The position numbers and the translations under genes are program-made. A stretch of DNA of 64,000 nucleotides, from NCBI GenBank assembly GCA_965223255.1, contig CBDCWA010000002.1:496001-560000 (forward strand), read 5' to 3'. Shown piece by piece: positions 1 to 8,997 of this stretch (position 1 is its first letter; each line of letters opens with the position of its first letter). Under the pieces are notes generated by a model. That model ran no database searches and was not told where the DNA came from. It worked only from the letters and a program-made list of their open reading frames with translations. The stretch is from CBDCWA01 sp965223255. GTDB lineage: Bacteria > Pseudomonadota > Alphaproteobacteria > Rhizobiales > Hyphomicrobiaceae.

Positions 1-793
1 AGTCTGTCAATCCAGCGACATGCGCTATGCCGCTCAGGAACATTGGACCGGTCAGTTGCGGTGCCGGCAATCGAAATATGGGTCCGAGGTAATACCCAGT
101 GATTGCCGTCGCGATCAGCAGCACAAAGGACGACGCTGGCGTTTCGACAATTGGCTGGCCAACCGCGGGTCGTTCACCGAGTGATATCCCTAGGATCATT
201 TGCACGACAAACGGCAGTGCGAAGACCAGAATGAAAATGCGGGAGGCTTGCACCAATGCGATCTGATGTATATTGGCGCGGTATTGCTCGCCAAGCAGCA
301 CCATTTCCACCACGCCCCCTGGCATGCCCGAAAAGTAAGCGGTGCTGTCATCGAATTTTGCGACATATTTGAAATAGGCGACGCACACGATGCCGCAGGC
401 GATCGTTGAAATCGACACGCCAATTACCGTCGGAAGCCAGGTCCAGATATTGACGAGAAGTTGGGGTGTAAAGCCTGCCCCGAGCATCACCCCGATGATG
501 GTGATTGTTGGTCGGCGAATGGAAACCGGCGATGCGATCGGCAATCGGCCGACAGCTGCAAAGGTACAAAACAGCATCGAGCCGAGCATCCAAGGCAGTG
601 GCAGCTTGAGCGTCGCAAACACCCATCCGCCAATGCCACCAACCACCATCGCCAGCGCAAAACCGGGATAGGGAAAGACGCTCGGCTTAAAACTTTCAAT
701 GATATCCGAAATCAATTTGCCCAAGTCTTTTGTCCAACATCCTAGAAGGGCAGCGCGATTAGCGATGCCCAACGTCAATACGAATAACGGCAA
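1..793 (-). CDS. AbrB-family membrane permease (partial)
   Basis: The frame is open on the minus strand from a stop near 804 to the left edge, so the C-terminal end is missing. About 264 residues are visible, mostly hydrophobic segments separated by short loops. Repeated phrases such as LPLPWMLGSM, MPGGVVEMVLLGE and LPAPQLTGPM are typical of the AbrB (PF05145, 'ammonia monooxygenase-like') family of duplicated multi-span proteins. The family function is poorly defined. No ATG lies near the start. TTG at 793 or 778 is the likely start, so the N-terminus is uncertain. The gene downstream of thiF is separated from it by a long hairpin (823-867). The family call is from recalled motif similarity. 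Confidence 0.75.
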   Translation of the reverse strand, partial: MPLFVLTLGIANRAALLGCWTKDLGKLISDIIESFKPSVFPYPGFALAMVVGGIGGWVFATLKLPLPWMLGSMLFCTFAAVGRLPIASPVSIRRPTITIIGVMLGAGFTPQLLVNIWTWLPTVIGVSISTIACGIVCVAYFKYVAKFDDSTAYFSGMPGGVVEMVLLGEQYRANIHQIALVQASRIFILVFALPFVVQMILGISLGERPAVGQPIVETPASSFVLLIATAITGYYLGPIFRLPAPQLTGPMFLSGIAHVAGLTD

Positions 794-822
794 AACGTGT
801 GATCAAGGGATGGGGAACGTGA

Positions 823-867
823 GTCCGGTATGTGCCACACGATTATCAATCGTGCCACGCACCGGAC
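823..867. repeat. long imperfect stem-loop between thiF and abrB
   Basis: GTCCGGT (823-829) pairs with ACCGGAC (861-867), and CACGATT (838-844) pairs with AATCGTG (848-854) around a 3-base loop. Partly paired bases lie between the two stems. No T-run follows on either strand, so a simple intrinsic terminator is not supported. It may be a REP-like element or an mRNA-stabilising hairpin. Confidence 0.6.
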
Positions 868-884
868 CGTCTGTCCATTGACCT

Positions 885-1721
885 TTAGCCCGGCCCGGCG
901 ACGAGCGCCGCGCCATCACGGTGGTCACTGAGGTCAGAAATACGTGCGGTGTGTCCATTGAGCGGATTGTCACTGTCCCACGCGTATTTGATCTCGGTAA
1001 AGCTCATGCGCAGCGCATCGAACAATAACAGGCGGCCGACCAACGATTGGCCCACACCGACAATGTCTTTGATGATTTCGGTTGCCTGCAGCGTGCCGAG
1101 CGTACCAACCACCGATCCCATCACACCAACATCGGAGCAGTTGAACACCGCCGCACCTTCGGGTGCTTCGGGAAACAGGCATCTGTAGGTTGGGTTGGGA
1201 TTGCCGGATTCATCGTTGAGATACGATTTGAATGTGGTGATATGTCCGTCCATCGGCCCAACGGCGGCAAAAACCAGCGGTCTCTTGGCCAGATGGCAGG
1301 CATCGCTCACGAGATACCGCGTTGCAAAATTGTCGGATCCATCTGCGACAATGTCGAATGCGGAAATGACGTCGATGGCATTCTGCCAATCGATCCGGGC
1401 ATTGAATGTTTCAATTGTGATGTGTGGGTTGAGCTTGGTCAATTGCGCCTTGGCCTGGGCCACTTTGCGAAGACCGATATCCTCACCCTTATAGATAACC
1501 TGTCGATGCAGATTATCGAGAGAGACCACGTCATCGTCGATAATACCGATCGTGCCGACCCCGGCGCCTGCCAAATAGAGCAGTAAAGGCGCTCCCAGTC
1601 CACCGGCGCCGATAACCAGCACGCGGGCCTTGCCGAGCCGCTGCTGACCTTCACCGCCGATCTCTTTGAGAACCAATTGGCGCTTATAGCGCTCGATTTC
1701 TTCGGGTCCGAAAGCTACCAT
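885..1721 (-). CDS. ThiF/MoeB/HesA-family adenylyltransferase
   Basis: This is an E1-like enzyme that adenylates the C-terminus of a sulfur-carrier protein of the ThiS or MoaD type. It has the nucleotide-binding GAGGLG loop at residues 38-43, the following acidic patch and LDNLHRQ, and the DGSDNFATRY segment. The TYRCLFPE and FNCSDVGVMG blocks match MoeB. The CxxC zinc pairs of E. coli MoeB are incomplete: only one Cys remains before LFPE and the C-terminal CxxC is absent. At 278 aa it is slightly longer than MoeB, with a 30-residue tail. A TTG at 1763 would add 14 residues, but ATG 1721 gives the family N-terminus. It follows phoD on the same strand. The partner (thiamine or molybdopterin) cannot be assigned here. 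Confidence 0.85.
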   Translation of the reverse strand: MVAFGPEEIERYKRQLVLKEIGGEGQQRLGKARVLVIGAGGLGAPLLLYLAGAGVGTIGIIDDDVVSLDNLHRQVIYKGEDIGLRKVAQAKAQLTKLNPHITIETFNARIDWQNAIDVISAFDIVADGSDNFATRYLVSDACHLAKRPLVFAAVGPMDGHITTFKSYLNDESGNPNPTYRCLFPEAPEGAAVFNCSDVGVMGSVVGTLGTLQATEIIKDIVGVGQSLVGRLLLFDALRMSFTEIKYAWDSDNPLNGHTARISDLSDHRDGAALVAGPG

Positions 1722-1771
1722 GATCGCATCATAAGCCCTGCCATCGCACCCGACAATCGCCAAACCCTGCC

Positions 1772-3343
1772 TTAGACCGCCTTGACGCCCGCTGCGCCAG
1801 CTTCCACGACAAATGAGGCTTTCGTCGTTACCGGCGCCTCGCGTCGCGTAACAACGGGCAACACGCGAAAATCAACGTGGCAGCGATCCTTTGTGACGAT
1901 GCAACGCATGTAGCCACGCTGCTTGTTATGGAATTTTATGTGTCGATTGGCGCGCAGCATGCGTCGCCCACCTTTGGTCGTCGCACGACCATTGCCCCCG
2001 GATGAAATGGACGTGCCTACAAATTCCGCCCCAAGCACTTTTGAGCCGTCACGATCAAAGTCGGCCATGAGGTCGCCGGCGAAGTTGGCGTGGACGTCGC
2101 CGGCAAGGACAACAAAGTTTTTGATATTGCGACCGTCGATCTGATCGAGAATCCGCTGTCGGGAGCGCGGATAGCCATCCCATTTGTCCATGTTGTAAGA
2201 GATTTCCCCGCTGCGTGATTTGCGCCTCTGCATCATCGGCACCTGCTGTGCAATAATGTTCCAATGCGTCTTGTGTGCCCCAAGCCCGGCCAGCAGCCAC
2301 TTGTCCTGTTCCGGCCCGAGTATTGTGGTGTTGTGTCGGGCGCGGCAAGGTTCGGCCCGTTTGTATTCGCCATAATCGCCGCACGGTTGCGGGGAGCGGT
2401 ATTGCCGCGTGTCGAGCACATCAATTTGCAACAAGTCGCCAAGTACAAACCGTCGATATAAACGCATGTCCGGACCGCGCGGTCGGGCAAGTTGTCGAAG
2501 CGGCATGTGCTCAAAGTAGGCTTGATAGGCCGCCGCCCGCCGTTTCAGAAAACTTCTGCGTGACGTTTCATATTTTCGGTCAACATCACCGGCATAGTCG
2601 TTGACGACCTCATGATCATCCGTCGACATAATCCACGGGCACGCACCGCGTGCCATCCGTAGATCCTGATCCATGCAATAGGCAGCATAGAGCTGGCGGT
2701 ATTCATCTAGCGCGCGCGCCTCTTTGAAGTCGACAGGCAGGCGTCGAACAATGGGGCGTCGCTTTTTACCCTTGTTGCGCCGGCGCTCGTAAATAAAGTC
2801 GCCATAGTGGAAGACGAAATCGAACGCTTCTTCGCTTACATGCCTGTAGGCCGTATAAAAACCGTCTTCCCATCTCTGACAGCCAACCACCCCGAACCTG
2901 AGCTGTTCAATGGCTCGTCCAAGTGCTGGCAATGTCCGCGCGCGACCGACCGGGCTGACCGCGCCGCCTGCAAAAAATCGGTAATAATAGTCTCGCTCGG
3001 CAGCCAGACCGCTGATCTCAACGTGCACCGAATGGGCGCCGCTCGCCTGTGTCGTGACTTGCCCGCGCCGCAGCACTGTCTGAAATGTTGGGTTGGATGC
3101 CACTTCGAACATGACGCCATGAGGTCCATCAACACCGCCATTGTCGTCGAAGGGCCTTGGCGCAAGCCGGGTCCAGATAACAAATCCGTCCGGCGATGGC
3201 TCTCCAGACGCTACGCCCAATGTGAACGGGTTGGTCTTGAAGGATGTCGCCTTAAGGGAACTCAGCGGCGCCAGGCCACCGAGGCCGACAATTGCCGCCC
3301 CCGCACCCAGGCCACCAACAAATGTACGCCGACTAGATCGCAT
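1772..3343 (-). CDS. phoD: PhoD-like alkaline phosphatase/phosphodiesterase, Tat-exported
   Basis: A 523-residue metallophosphoesterase of the PhoD family, releasing phosphate from phosphomono- or diesters in the periplasm. The N-terminus has a twin-arginine motif (SRRTFVGG, residues 3-10) and a glycine-rich hydrophobic stretch, so Tat export of the folded, metal-loaded protein is expected. A PhoD N-terminal beta domain follows (GVASGEPSPDGFVIWTRL). Metal-ligand motifs are HYGDFIYE, STDDHEVVNDYAGD and, near the C-terminus, LAGDVHAN. Length fits the family. The gene lies about 115 bp downstream of dut, and thiF begins about 50 bp after it. No Pho box was identified. The substrate is inferred from family only. 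Confidence 0.9.
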   Translation of the reverse strand: MRSSRRTFVGGLGAGAAIVGLGGLAPLSSLKATSFKTNPFTLGVASGEPSPDGFVIWTRLAPRPFDDNGGVDGPHGVMFEVASNPTFQTVLRRGQVTTQASGAHSVHVEISGLAAERDYYYRFFAGGAVSPVGRARTLPALGRAIEQLRFGVVGCQRWEDGFYTAYRHVSEEAFDFVFHYGDFIYERRRNKGKKRRPIVRRLPVDFKEARALDEYRQLYAAYCMDQDLRMARGACPWIMSTDDHEVVNDYAGDVDRKYETSRRSFLKRRAAAYQAYFEHMPLRQLARPRGPDMRLYRRFVLGDLLQIDVLDTRQYRSPQPCGDYGEYKRAEPCRARHNTTILGPEQDKWLLAGLGAHKTHWNIIAQQVPMMQRRKSRSGEISYNMDKWDGYPRSRQRILDQIDGRNIKNFVVLAGDVHANFAGDLMADFDRDGSKVLGAEFVGTSISSGGNGRATTKGGRRMLRANRHIKFHNKQRGYMRCIVTKDRCHVDFRVLPVVTRREAPVTTKASFVVEAGAAGVKAV

Positions 3344-3458
3344 CAGAGTTCCGCTTCCAAAAAATGCCAGTCACGCACGCCGCAGAATACGAGCGAGCCG
3401 ACCGTTTCAAATAGGGCGGTGAAATTGTAACGCTCAGCGCAGGATCACGCAAAGCGCC

Positions 3459-4058
3459 TCACTGTTTCGTTGGTCTGCGTGGTCTTTTGCTGCGTTGTTT
3501 TGGCGTTCGCTTGTCCCTTGCCGTCCGGACACGTTTGCCTTTTTGAGCTGGTGGCGTAACGCCCGTAGAGCCAAAACCGCCGCTGCCGCGCTGGGTCTTA
3601 TCGAGATCTCCGACGACATCCATCGCGATACGGATCACCCGTTGGACCACCAGTTGCGCAATGCGTTCGCCCCGCGACACGGTCCAGACTGCTTGTCCGT
3701 GATTGATCAGCAGCACCTGCACTTCACCGCGATAGTCGGCATCGATCGTACCGGGACTGTTAAGCACAGTTATGCCATCGCGCATAGCGAGGCCGGAGCG
3801 GGGCCGCACTTGCGCTTCGAAGCCCACCGGCAACGCGATTTTCAGCCCTGTAGGGATGAGCGCGCGTGCGCCTGGTTCCAGCGTTATCGGCGCATCCTCC
3901 GCCACGGCCGCGACAAGGTCCATCCCGGCGGCAAGCTCCGATTGATAGGCCGGCAATGCGAGATCTTGACCATGGGCGAGTCTGGAAACTTTAACGCGTA
4001 GAGGGCGCCTTGGTTTTTGCGTGGTCAGCTTCTTTTTCGTCTTTTTGTCTTTAGCCAT
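3459..4058 (-). CDS. dut: deoxyuridine 5'-triphosphate nucleotidohydrolase
   Basis: Hydrolyses dUTP to dUMP and PPi, keeping uracil out of DNA. The trimeric dUTPase core is clear: AGMDLVAA (motif 1), RPRSGLAMRDGI (motif 2), NSPGTIDADYRGE (motif 3, catalytic Asp), RGERIAQLVV (motif 4) and GSGGFGSTG (motif 5). The ATG at 4058 overlaps the coaBC stop by 8 bases, so translation is probably coupled; an earlier start at 4073 is possible. Unusually, the core is flanked by very basic tails: about 25 Lys/Arg-rich residues at the N-terminus and about 35 after motif 5, where the family normally ends. These could bind nucleic acid or be disordered linkers (inference). Confidence 0.93.
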   Translation of the reverse strand: MAKDKKTKKKLTTQKPRRPLRVKVSRLAHGQDLALPAYQSELAAGMDLVAAVAEDAPITLEPGARALIPTGLKIALPVGFEAQVRPRSGLAMRDGITVLNSPGTIDADYRGEVQVLLINHGQAVWTVSRGERIAQLVVQRVIRIAMDVVGDLDKTQRGSGGFGSTGVTPPAQKGKRVRTARDKRTPKQRSKRPRRPTKQ

Positions 4059-5295
4059 TTGATTGACACGCACTTATCTCTGCGATCACCCGGCGAATGA
4101 GCGCCGTTGCAACATCGGTCTTATCCATTTCGGGCCAGCTTTCGACGCCGTTTTCTGTGATCAGATGAATTGTATTGCGCTGACCACCCATGACATTGGT
4201 CTCGGGCGAGACGTCATTGGCGACGATCCAATCGCAGCCTTTGGCAATACGTTTCGCTTTAGCGTTCTTTTTGACGGACTGTGTTTCGGCGGCAAAGCCG
4301 ACAACCAGTCGCGGGCGGGCGGATTTCAGCTGCGCGACGGTCTTGAGGACATCCGGATTTTCCTCGAGCTGCAGCGGTGCCGGCGATTTCCTGGCTTGCT
4401 TTTTTATTTTGTTGCCGGCGACGGTCTTTACGCGCCAATCAGCGACGGCAGCTGCAAAGATGGCGATATCGGCAGGCAGGGCCGTCTTGACCGCATGCAG
4501 CATCTCATTGGCGGTCTCCACCTGAATAACCTTGCAGCCGGTCGGCGCCTCGAGCCCGGTTGGGCCGGATACCAGCGTCACCCTTGCTCCGGCACGCTGT
4601 GCGGCAGCTGCGATGGCATATCCTTGCCTGCCCGAGGATCTATTCGCCAGATATCGGACCGGATCGATTGGCTCATGCGTCGGCCCGGCCGTGATCAATA
4701 CGTGCTGTCCGCTAAGACCAACAGCTGGTGGTGCCGTCCCGGCGGCTTTGGAGCGGTTGTCACCCAACAACGCTGAGACCGCATCGGCGATTTCGTGGGG
4801 CTCTGCCATTCGCCCGACACCGGCTTCGCCTGCTTCTGCCATTTCGCCGGCATTGGGACCAATGCATTGCATTCCATCACCCTTGAGCACTGCGACATTG
4901 CGCTGGGTCGCGGGATTGGCCCACATCTTGGGGTTCATGGCAGGGGCCAGCAGAATGGGGCGTTCGTTGGCAAGCAAAGCGGCGGTTGCCAGATCGTCGC
5001 CCTGGCCACTCGCAATGCGGGCTATGAGGTTTGCCGTTGCCGGTGCCACGACAACGAGGTCGACATCACGCGTGATGCGAATGTGGCCGATGTCCAGTTC
5101 GTCATCCGTGTCGAACAGATCGCAATAGGCTTTGTTCCCGGCGATGGCGCTCACCGCCAGCGGCGTGATGAAGCGTTGCGCTGCATCGGTCATGACAACA
5201 CGCACCTCGATGCCGCGCTCCCGGAGCCTGCGGATAAGATCCAGGCTTTTGTAAGCGGCAATACCGCCGCCTATGATTAATAATATGCGCTTCAT
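4051..5295 (-). CDS. coaBC: bifunctional phosphopantothenoylcysteine decarboxylase / phosphopantothenate-cysteine ligase
   Basis: Carries out steps 2 and 3 of coenzyme A synthesis: CTP-dependent coupling of cysteine to 4'-phosphopantothenate, then FMN-dependent decarboxylation. The N-terminal CoaC flavoprotein half starts with GGGIAAYKSLDLIRRL and has VVAPATANLIARIASG and APAMNPKMWANPATQRN. The C-terminal CoaB half starts near residue 198 with VLITAGPTHEPIDPVRYLANRSSG and contains AAVADWRVK and ENPDVLKT. At 414 aa it is full length. It overlaps dut and lies 47 bp downstream of ubiB, in the usual alphaproteobacterial ubiE-ubiB-coaBC-dut order. Confidence 0.96.
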   Translation of the reverse strand: MKRILLIIGGGIAAYKSLDLIRRLRERGIEVRVVMTDAAQRFITPLAVSAIAGNKAYCDLFDTDDELDIGHIRITRDVDLVVVAPATANLIARIASGQGDDLATAALLANERPILLAPAMNPKMWANPATQRNVAVLKGDGMQCIGPNAGEMAEAGEAGVGRMAEPHEIADAVSALLGDNRSKAAGTAPPAVGLSGQHVLITAGPTHEPIDPVRYLANRSSGRQGYAIAAAAQRAGARVTLVSGPTGLEAPTGCKVIQVETANEMLHAVKTALPADIAIFAAAVADWRVKTVAGNKIKKQARKSPAPLQLEENPDVLKTVAQLKSARPRLVVGFAAETQSVKKNAKAKRIAKGCDWIVANDVSPETNVMGGQRNTIHLITENGVESWPEMDKTDVATALIRRVIAEISACQSNG

Positions 5296-5342
5296 AACGC
5301 CCTACATATATCACGCGGCATCATTGCCGCCGAAACGCCTCA

Positions 5343-6962
5343 TCAAAAACCGTCGAATGTCCATGCCAGATAGGCGAGCACGGCTAACGCCGCCGCACCA
5401 AGCCAGAGCGCCAAGCGGCCCCAAATCGCATGCCGCGCTTCCTCGGCTGCAATTTTCCGGATTGTCTCTTCGTCGAGACGTACGCCCTTTTGCGCCATAT
5501 CGGCAAACGCCAATGTGGCAACCTCAGCCTGCGCGAGGACCCGCGGCAGCTCACTCATTACTTTGCCAAGCACTTCAGCGCTATCACTGGCCTCCTGCAA
5601 GCGTCCCGTCAGACCATAGTTTTTTTCGATCCACTCTCTGGCAATCGGTTCGGCCGCTGTCCACAAATTGAGTTCTGGATCGAGGGAGCGCGCAACGCCT
5701 TCGACAATGACCATACTCTTCTGCAATAGGATGAGTTCTGGCCTGGTCTCCATATCGAAGACTTCGGTGTAGGCGAAAAGCTGACCAAGTAAGTCACCCA
5801 TCGAGATCTGGTCTGCCCTCAGACCGTGGATCGGCTCCCCGATTGCACGCATCGCTTGGGCAAAAACCTCAACCGAGTGAGTGGGCGGAACATATCCGGC
5901 TTCGATGTGGATCGCAGCCGCGCGGCGATAGTCGCGGGTTATCAATCCAAACAGGATTTCGGCGAGGAAGCGGCGTTCTTTTTTGCCAAGCCGGCCCATA
6001 ATCCCGAAGTCAACCGCGACGATATCGCCGTTGTCGTCGATGAACAGATTGCCCTGGTGCATATCGGCGTGAAAGAAGCCATCGCGCATGGCGTGCAACA
6101 AAAAGGATCGGAGCACCGCTAGACCGATTGCCTTGAGGTCGTGGCCTTTGGCGTCGAGCGCATCACGATCGGAAATCGGTATTCCCTCGATCCACTCCAG
6201 CGTCAACAGCCGTTTCGATGTTCGGTGCCAATCGACTTGCGGTACCCGAAATCTTGGCAGGCCAGGCTGATGATCGTCCGCAATATTGTCGGCCATTTCC
6301 GAGATGGCCGCCGCCTCGAGCCTGAGATCCATCTCGATATCAGTGGTTCGCTTCAGCGTGTCGACGACTGCGACTGGACGCAGGCGGCGCGACGGTGCAT
6401 GAAGGCGTTCAATGGTCTGCGCCGCGTAATAGTAGCTATCGAGATCAAGCTTGAAGCGGCGCTCGATACCGGGGCGCAGGATCTTGACGGCAACGTCGCG
6501 CGTCTGGCCGTCTTCGCTCGTCACTTGCGCTTTATGGACTTGTGCGATGGAGGCGGCCGCGACGGGTGGGCCAAAGGCGCTGAAGTGATCGCCAAGTCCG
6601 CCGCCGAGACTTTGCGTAACGCTTTCCCGCGCCTCGTCCATGGAAAAAGGCGCCAGCTTGTCCTGCAAACGAGAAAGATCGCTCGCGAGCTTGGGGCCGA
6701 TGAGGTCACCACGCGTTGCGAGAAATTGGCCGAGCTTGATGTAACTTGGCCCTAGTCGGGTAAAGGCGTCCGCGATCGCGCTGTTGGTTGGCGTCTGTGG
6801 CCGGAAAAGGCGGGCGATGAGACGCACCGGCGCCGTCACCCAGCGTGCCAGATGCAACACGAACGGGACGGGCATGCCCTTTGGCACAAGGTCGACACCG
6901 TACTCTGCCAGGACAATCCCGGCGCGTGCCAACCTTGCGAGATTTCCAATCGCGCTGGCCAT
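5343..6962 (-). CDS. ubiB: UbiB atypical kinase/ATPase for ubiquinone synthesis
   Basis: A membrane-associated ABC1/ADCK-family protein needed for aerobic ubiquinone biosynthesis, thought to act as an ATPase helping the lipid intermediates rather than as the hydroxylase itself. The family KxGQ motif is in YIKLGQFLATRGDLIG, and the alanine-rich nucleotide loop is AAASIAQVHKAQ. The kinase-like core has VAVKILRPGI, FFHADMHQGNLF (catalytic loop) and IVAVDFGIMGR (metal-binding DFG). One or two hydrophobic segments at the C-terminus would anchor it to the inner membrane. At 539 aa it is typical. It lies between ubiE (140 bp upstream) and coaBC. Confidence 0.95.
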   Translation of the reverse strand: MASAIGNLARLARAGIVLAEYGVDLVPKGMPVPFVLHLARWVTAPVRLIARLFRPQTPTNSAIADAFTRLGPSYIKLGQFLATRGDLIGPKLASDLSRLQDKLAPFSMDEARESVTQSLGGGLGDHFSAFGPPVAAASIAQVHKAQVTSEDGQTRDVAVKILRPGIERRFKLDLDSYYYAAQTIERLHAPSRRLRPVAVVDTLKRTTDIEMDLRLEAAAISEMADNIADDHQPGLPRFRVPQVDWHRTSKRLLTLEWIEGIPISDRDALDAKGHDLKAIGLAVLRSFLLHAMRDGFFHADMHQGNLFIDDNGDIVAVDFGIMGRLGKKERRFLAEILFGLITRDYRRAAAIHIEAGYVPPTHSVEVFAQAMRAIGEPIHGLRADQISMGDLLGQLFAYTEVFDMETRPELILLQKSMVIVEGVARSLDPELNLWTAAEPIAREWIEKNYGLTGRLQEASDSAEVLGKVMSELPRVLAQAEVATLAFADMAQKGVRLDEETIRKIAAEEARHAIWGRLALWLGAAALAVLAYLAWTFDGF

Positions 6963-7101
6963 ACGAAATCTGCGAACCTTTCACCTGAAGACGCGTGCGA
7001 TGTCAGAGGCAGGAATTATAAGGGGGCGCCTGCACTCTCTGTGAGATATAAGCGCTAGGCGTTAATTTTGGCCCTGCACCCAAACGAGCTGCTACAACTC
7101 G

Positions 7102-7881
7102 TCAAATGCGCCAACCCCAATGAATAGCGGCGATACCGCCGCTGAGATTGCGATAACCGACGTTGGCAAAACCGCCAGCACGTATCATGTCCGCGAACCG
7201 ATCTTGATCCGGGAATTTGCGAATACTTTCGACCAGGTATTGGTAGGGCCCGGCGTCCCCGGTCGTCAGGCGGCCGAGCTCAGGGATGACCCGAAACGAG
7301 TGGAGATCGTAGAGCTGATCGAGCAGCGGTACCTGGCAGGCCGAAAATTCCAGACAGAGAAACCGGCAGCCGGGCTTTAGAACACGGTAGGCCTCGGCGA
7401 GGGCCTGATCGATATGGGTCACGTTGCGGATGCCGAAGGCGATTGTATAGGCATCGAAAGTCTTGTCGGGAAACGAGAGGGCTTCGGCATTGGTTTCCTT
7501 GATCTCGACTTGTGACAAAAGCCCTGCCTTCTCTAACCGGCGCCGGCCGACGTCCAGCATCTCCGCGCTGATATCCGCAACTGTCACCCGACAGCCAGGC
7601 CCACCCTTGGCCAGCGCCCTAAGCGCAACATCGCCGGTACCGCCGGCAACATCGATAAAATGAAACCGGCGCTCGGAACGGGGTGGATTAAGCAAATGTA
7701 TGAGCTCGCTTTTCCAGAGCCGATGTATGCCGCCAGACATCAAATCGTTCATCAAGTCGTAGCGTCCGGCAACGGCGGCGAACACCTGGTTCACCAGGCC
7801 TTGGCGTTCACCGACCGGAACATCGTGAAATCCGAACGATGTGGTCTCAGACGTCGGGCCGGATTTATCATTATCACTCAT
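7102..7881 (-). CDS. ubiE: demethylmenaquinone/2-methoxy-6-polyprenyl-1,4-benzoquinol methyltransferase
   Basis: A SAM-dependent C-methyltransferase of ubiquinone (and menaquinone) synthesis. Signature blocks are present in order: VFAAVAGRYDLMNDLMSGGIHRLWK, the SAM loop FIDVAGGTGDVALR, ADISAEMLDVGRRR, AFGIRNVTHIDQALAEAYRVLKPGCRFLCLEFS, and the family C-terminal YRNLSGGIAAIHWGWRI. At 259 aa it is normal for alphaproteobacteria. It heads the ubiE-ubiB-coaBC-dut run and diverges from mutM, with about 195 bp of shared promoter region between them. Confidence 0.96.
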   Translation of the reverse strand: MSDNDKSGPTSETTSFGFHDVPVGERQGLVNQVFAAVAGRYDLMNDLMSGGIHRLWKSELIHLLNPPRSERRFHFIDVAGGTGDVALRALAKGGPGCRVTVADISAEMLDVGRRRLEKAGLLSQVEIKETNAEALSFPDKTFDAYTIAFGIRNVTHIDQALAEAYRVLKPGCRFLCLEFSACQVPLLDQLYDLHSFRVIPELGRLTTGDAGPYQYLVESIRKFPDQDRFADMIRAGGFANVGYRNLSGGIAAIHWGWRI

Positions 7882-8076
7882 AGCTTTAAGTTAGCCCATC
7901 CAGACTTTGCTGACCATAAATGATATAGGGAGACTTGACGCTATGGTTGAGGGCCGGACGCAAATGTTCTACGGGCAGTGGCTGTCACACGCGGGTCCCC
8001 AAAGGGCAGGCTGGTTCGAGCATGACCTAACTGCCGAGCGGTCGTCACCCTAACACTCAGGCGCAATCGAAAGTTT

Positions 8077-8961
8077 ATGCCGGAACTTCCTGAAGTTGAA
8101 ACCGTTCGCCGCGGCCTCGAGCCGTCTCTCACTGGCGCCACCATCTTGCGCGTCGACCAGCAGCGGGCGGACTTGCGCTTTCCGTTACCCGCCGCATTTG
8201 CCGAGCGATTGGCAGGGCGGCGGATCAAGGCGGTGGGCCGGCGCGCCAAGTATTTGCTGGCCGATCTCTCTGGTGGCGATGTTCTGGTAATGCACCTCGG
8301 CATGAGCGGTCGGTTCACCATCACCCGGCCGCTCGGCACTCGTGACGGGCCAGGTCAGTTCACCCATGAGACAGGGACCAATCCCGCCCATGACCATATT
8401 GTCCTGCATATGACGAATGGTGCGACCGTGACTTACAATGATCCCCGCCGCTTCGGATTTATGGACCTCATCCCCAAGCGTGAATTGGGCCAGCATAAGA
8501 TGTTTGCAAACCTCGGCCCGGAGCCCCTGGGTAATGGCTTTCACGCGGCCTATCTTGCCCGCCGCGCCAAGGGCAAACGAACCCCACTGAAGTCCTTTCT
8601 TCTCGATCAGGGTGTGGTTGCCGGGCTCGGAAACATCTATGTCTGCGAAGCTCTTTTCCGGGCCCATCTGTCGCCCCGCCGGCGCGCCGGGTGTCTTTCG
8701 CTGCAAAGCAATATGCCAACCGATAGATGCAATGATTTGGTCGCGGCAATTCGCAGCGTCCTCACCAGCGCGATCGAGGCCGGCGGCTCCACATTGCGGG
8801 ATTATCGTAGTGCTGACGGCAACTTAGGCTATTTCCAGCACACATTTTCCGTTTACGGCCGCGAAGGTGAGCCTTGCAATTCCCCACAATGTCGGGGCAT
8901 TGTGCGCCGCAGCGTACAGGCCGGACGCTCAACCTTTCACTGCACGGTCTGTCAACGCTAA
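8077..8961 (+). CDS. mutM: formamidopyrimidine-DNA glycosylase (Fpg/MutM)
   Basis: A base-excision repair glycosylase/AP lyase that removes 8-oxoguanine and FaPy lesions. It begins MPELPEVETVRRGL. Met removal exposes the catalytic Pro, followed by Glu of the PE pair. The helix-two-turn-helix region includes LDQGVVAGLGNIYVCEALF. The C-terminal zinc finger is spaced C-x4-C (EPCNSPQC) and C-x2-C (CTVC) and ends in QR, as in other alphaproteobacterial Fpg. At 294 aa it is complete. It diverges from ubiE and is followed after 36 bp by the enoyl-CoA hydratase gene, with which it may be cotranscribed. Confidence 0.97.
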   Translation: MPELPEVETVRRGLEPSLTGATILRVDQQRADLRFPLPAAFAERLAGRRIKAVGRRAKYLLADLSGGDVLVMHLGMSGRFTITRPLGTRDGPGQFTHETGTNPAHDHIVLHMTNGATVTYNDPRRFGFMDLIPKRELGQHKMFANLGPEPLGNGFHAAYLARRAKGKRTPLKSFLLDQGVVAGLGNIYVCEALFRAHLSPRRRAGCLSLQSNMPTDRCNDLVAAIRSVLTSAIEAGGSTLRDYRSADGNLGYFQHTFSVYGREGEPCNSPQCRGIVRRSVQAGRSTFHCTVCQR

Positions 8962-8997
8962 CGATTATGACGCGCAGGCAGCAAAGGACAATCCGTA

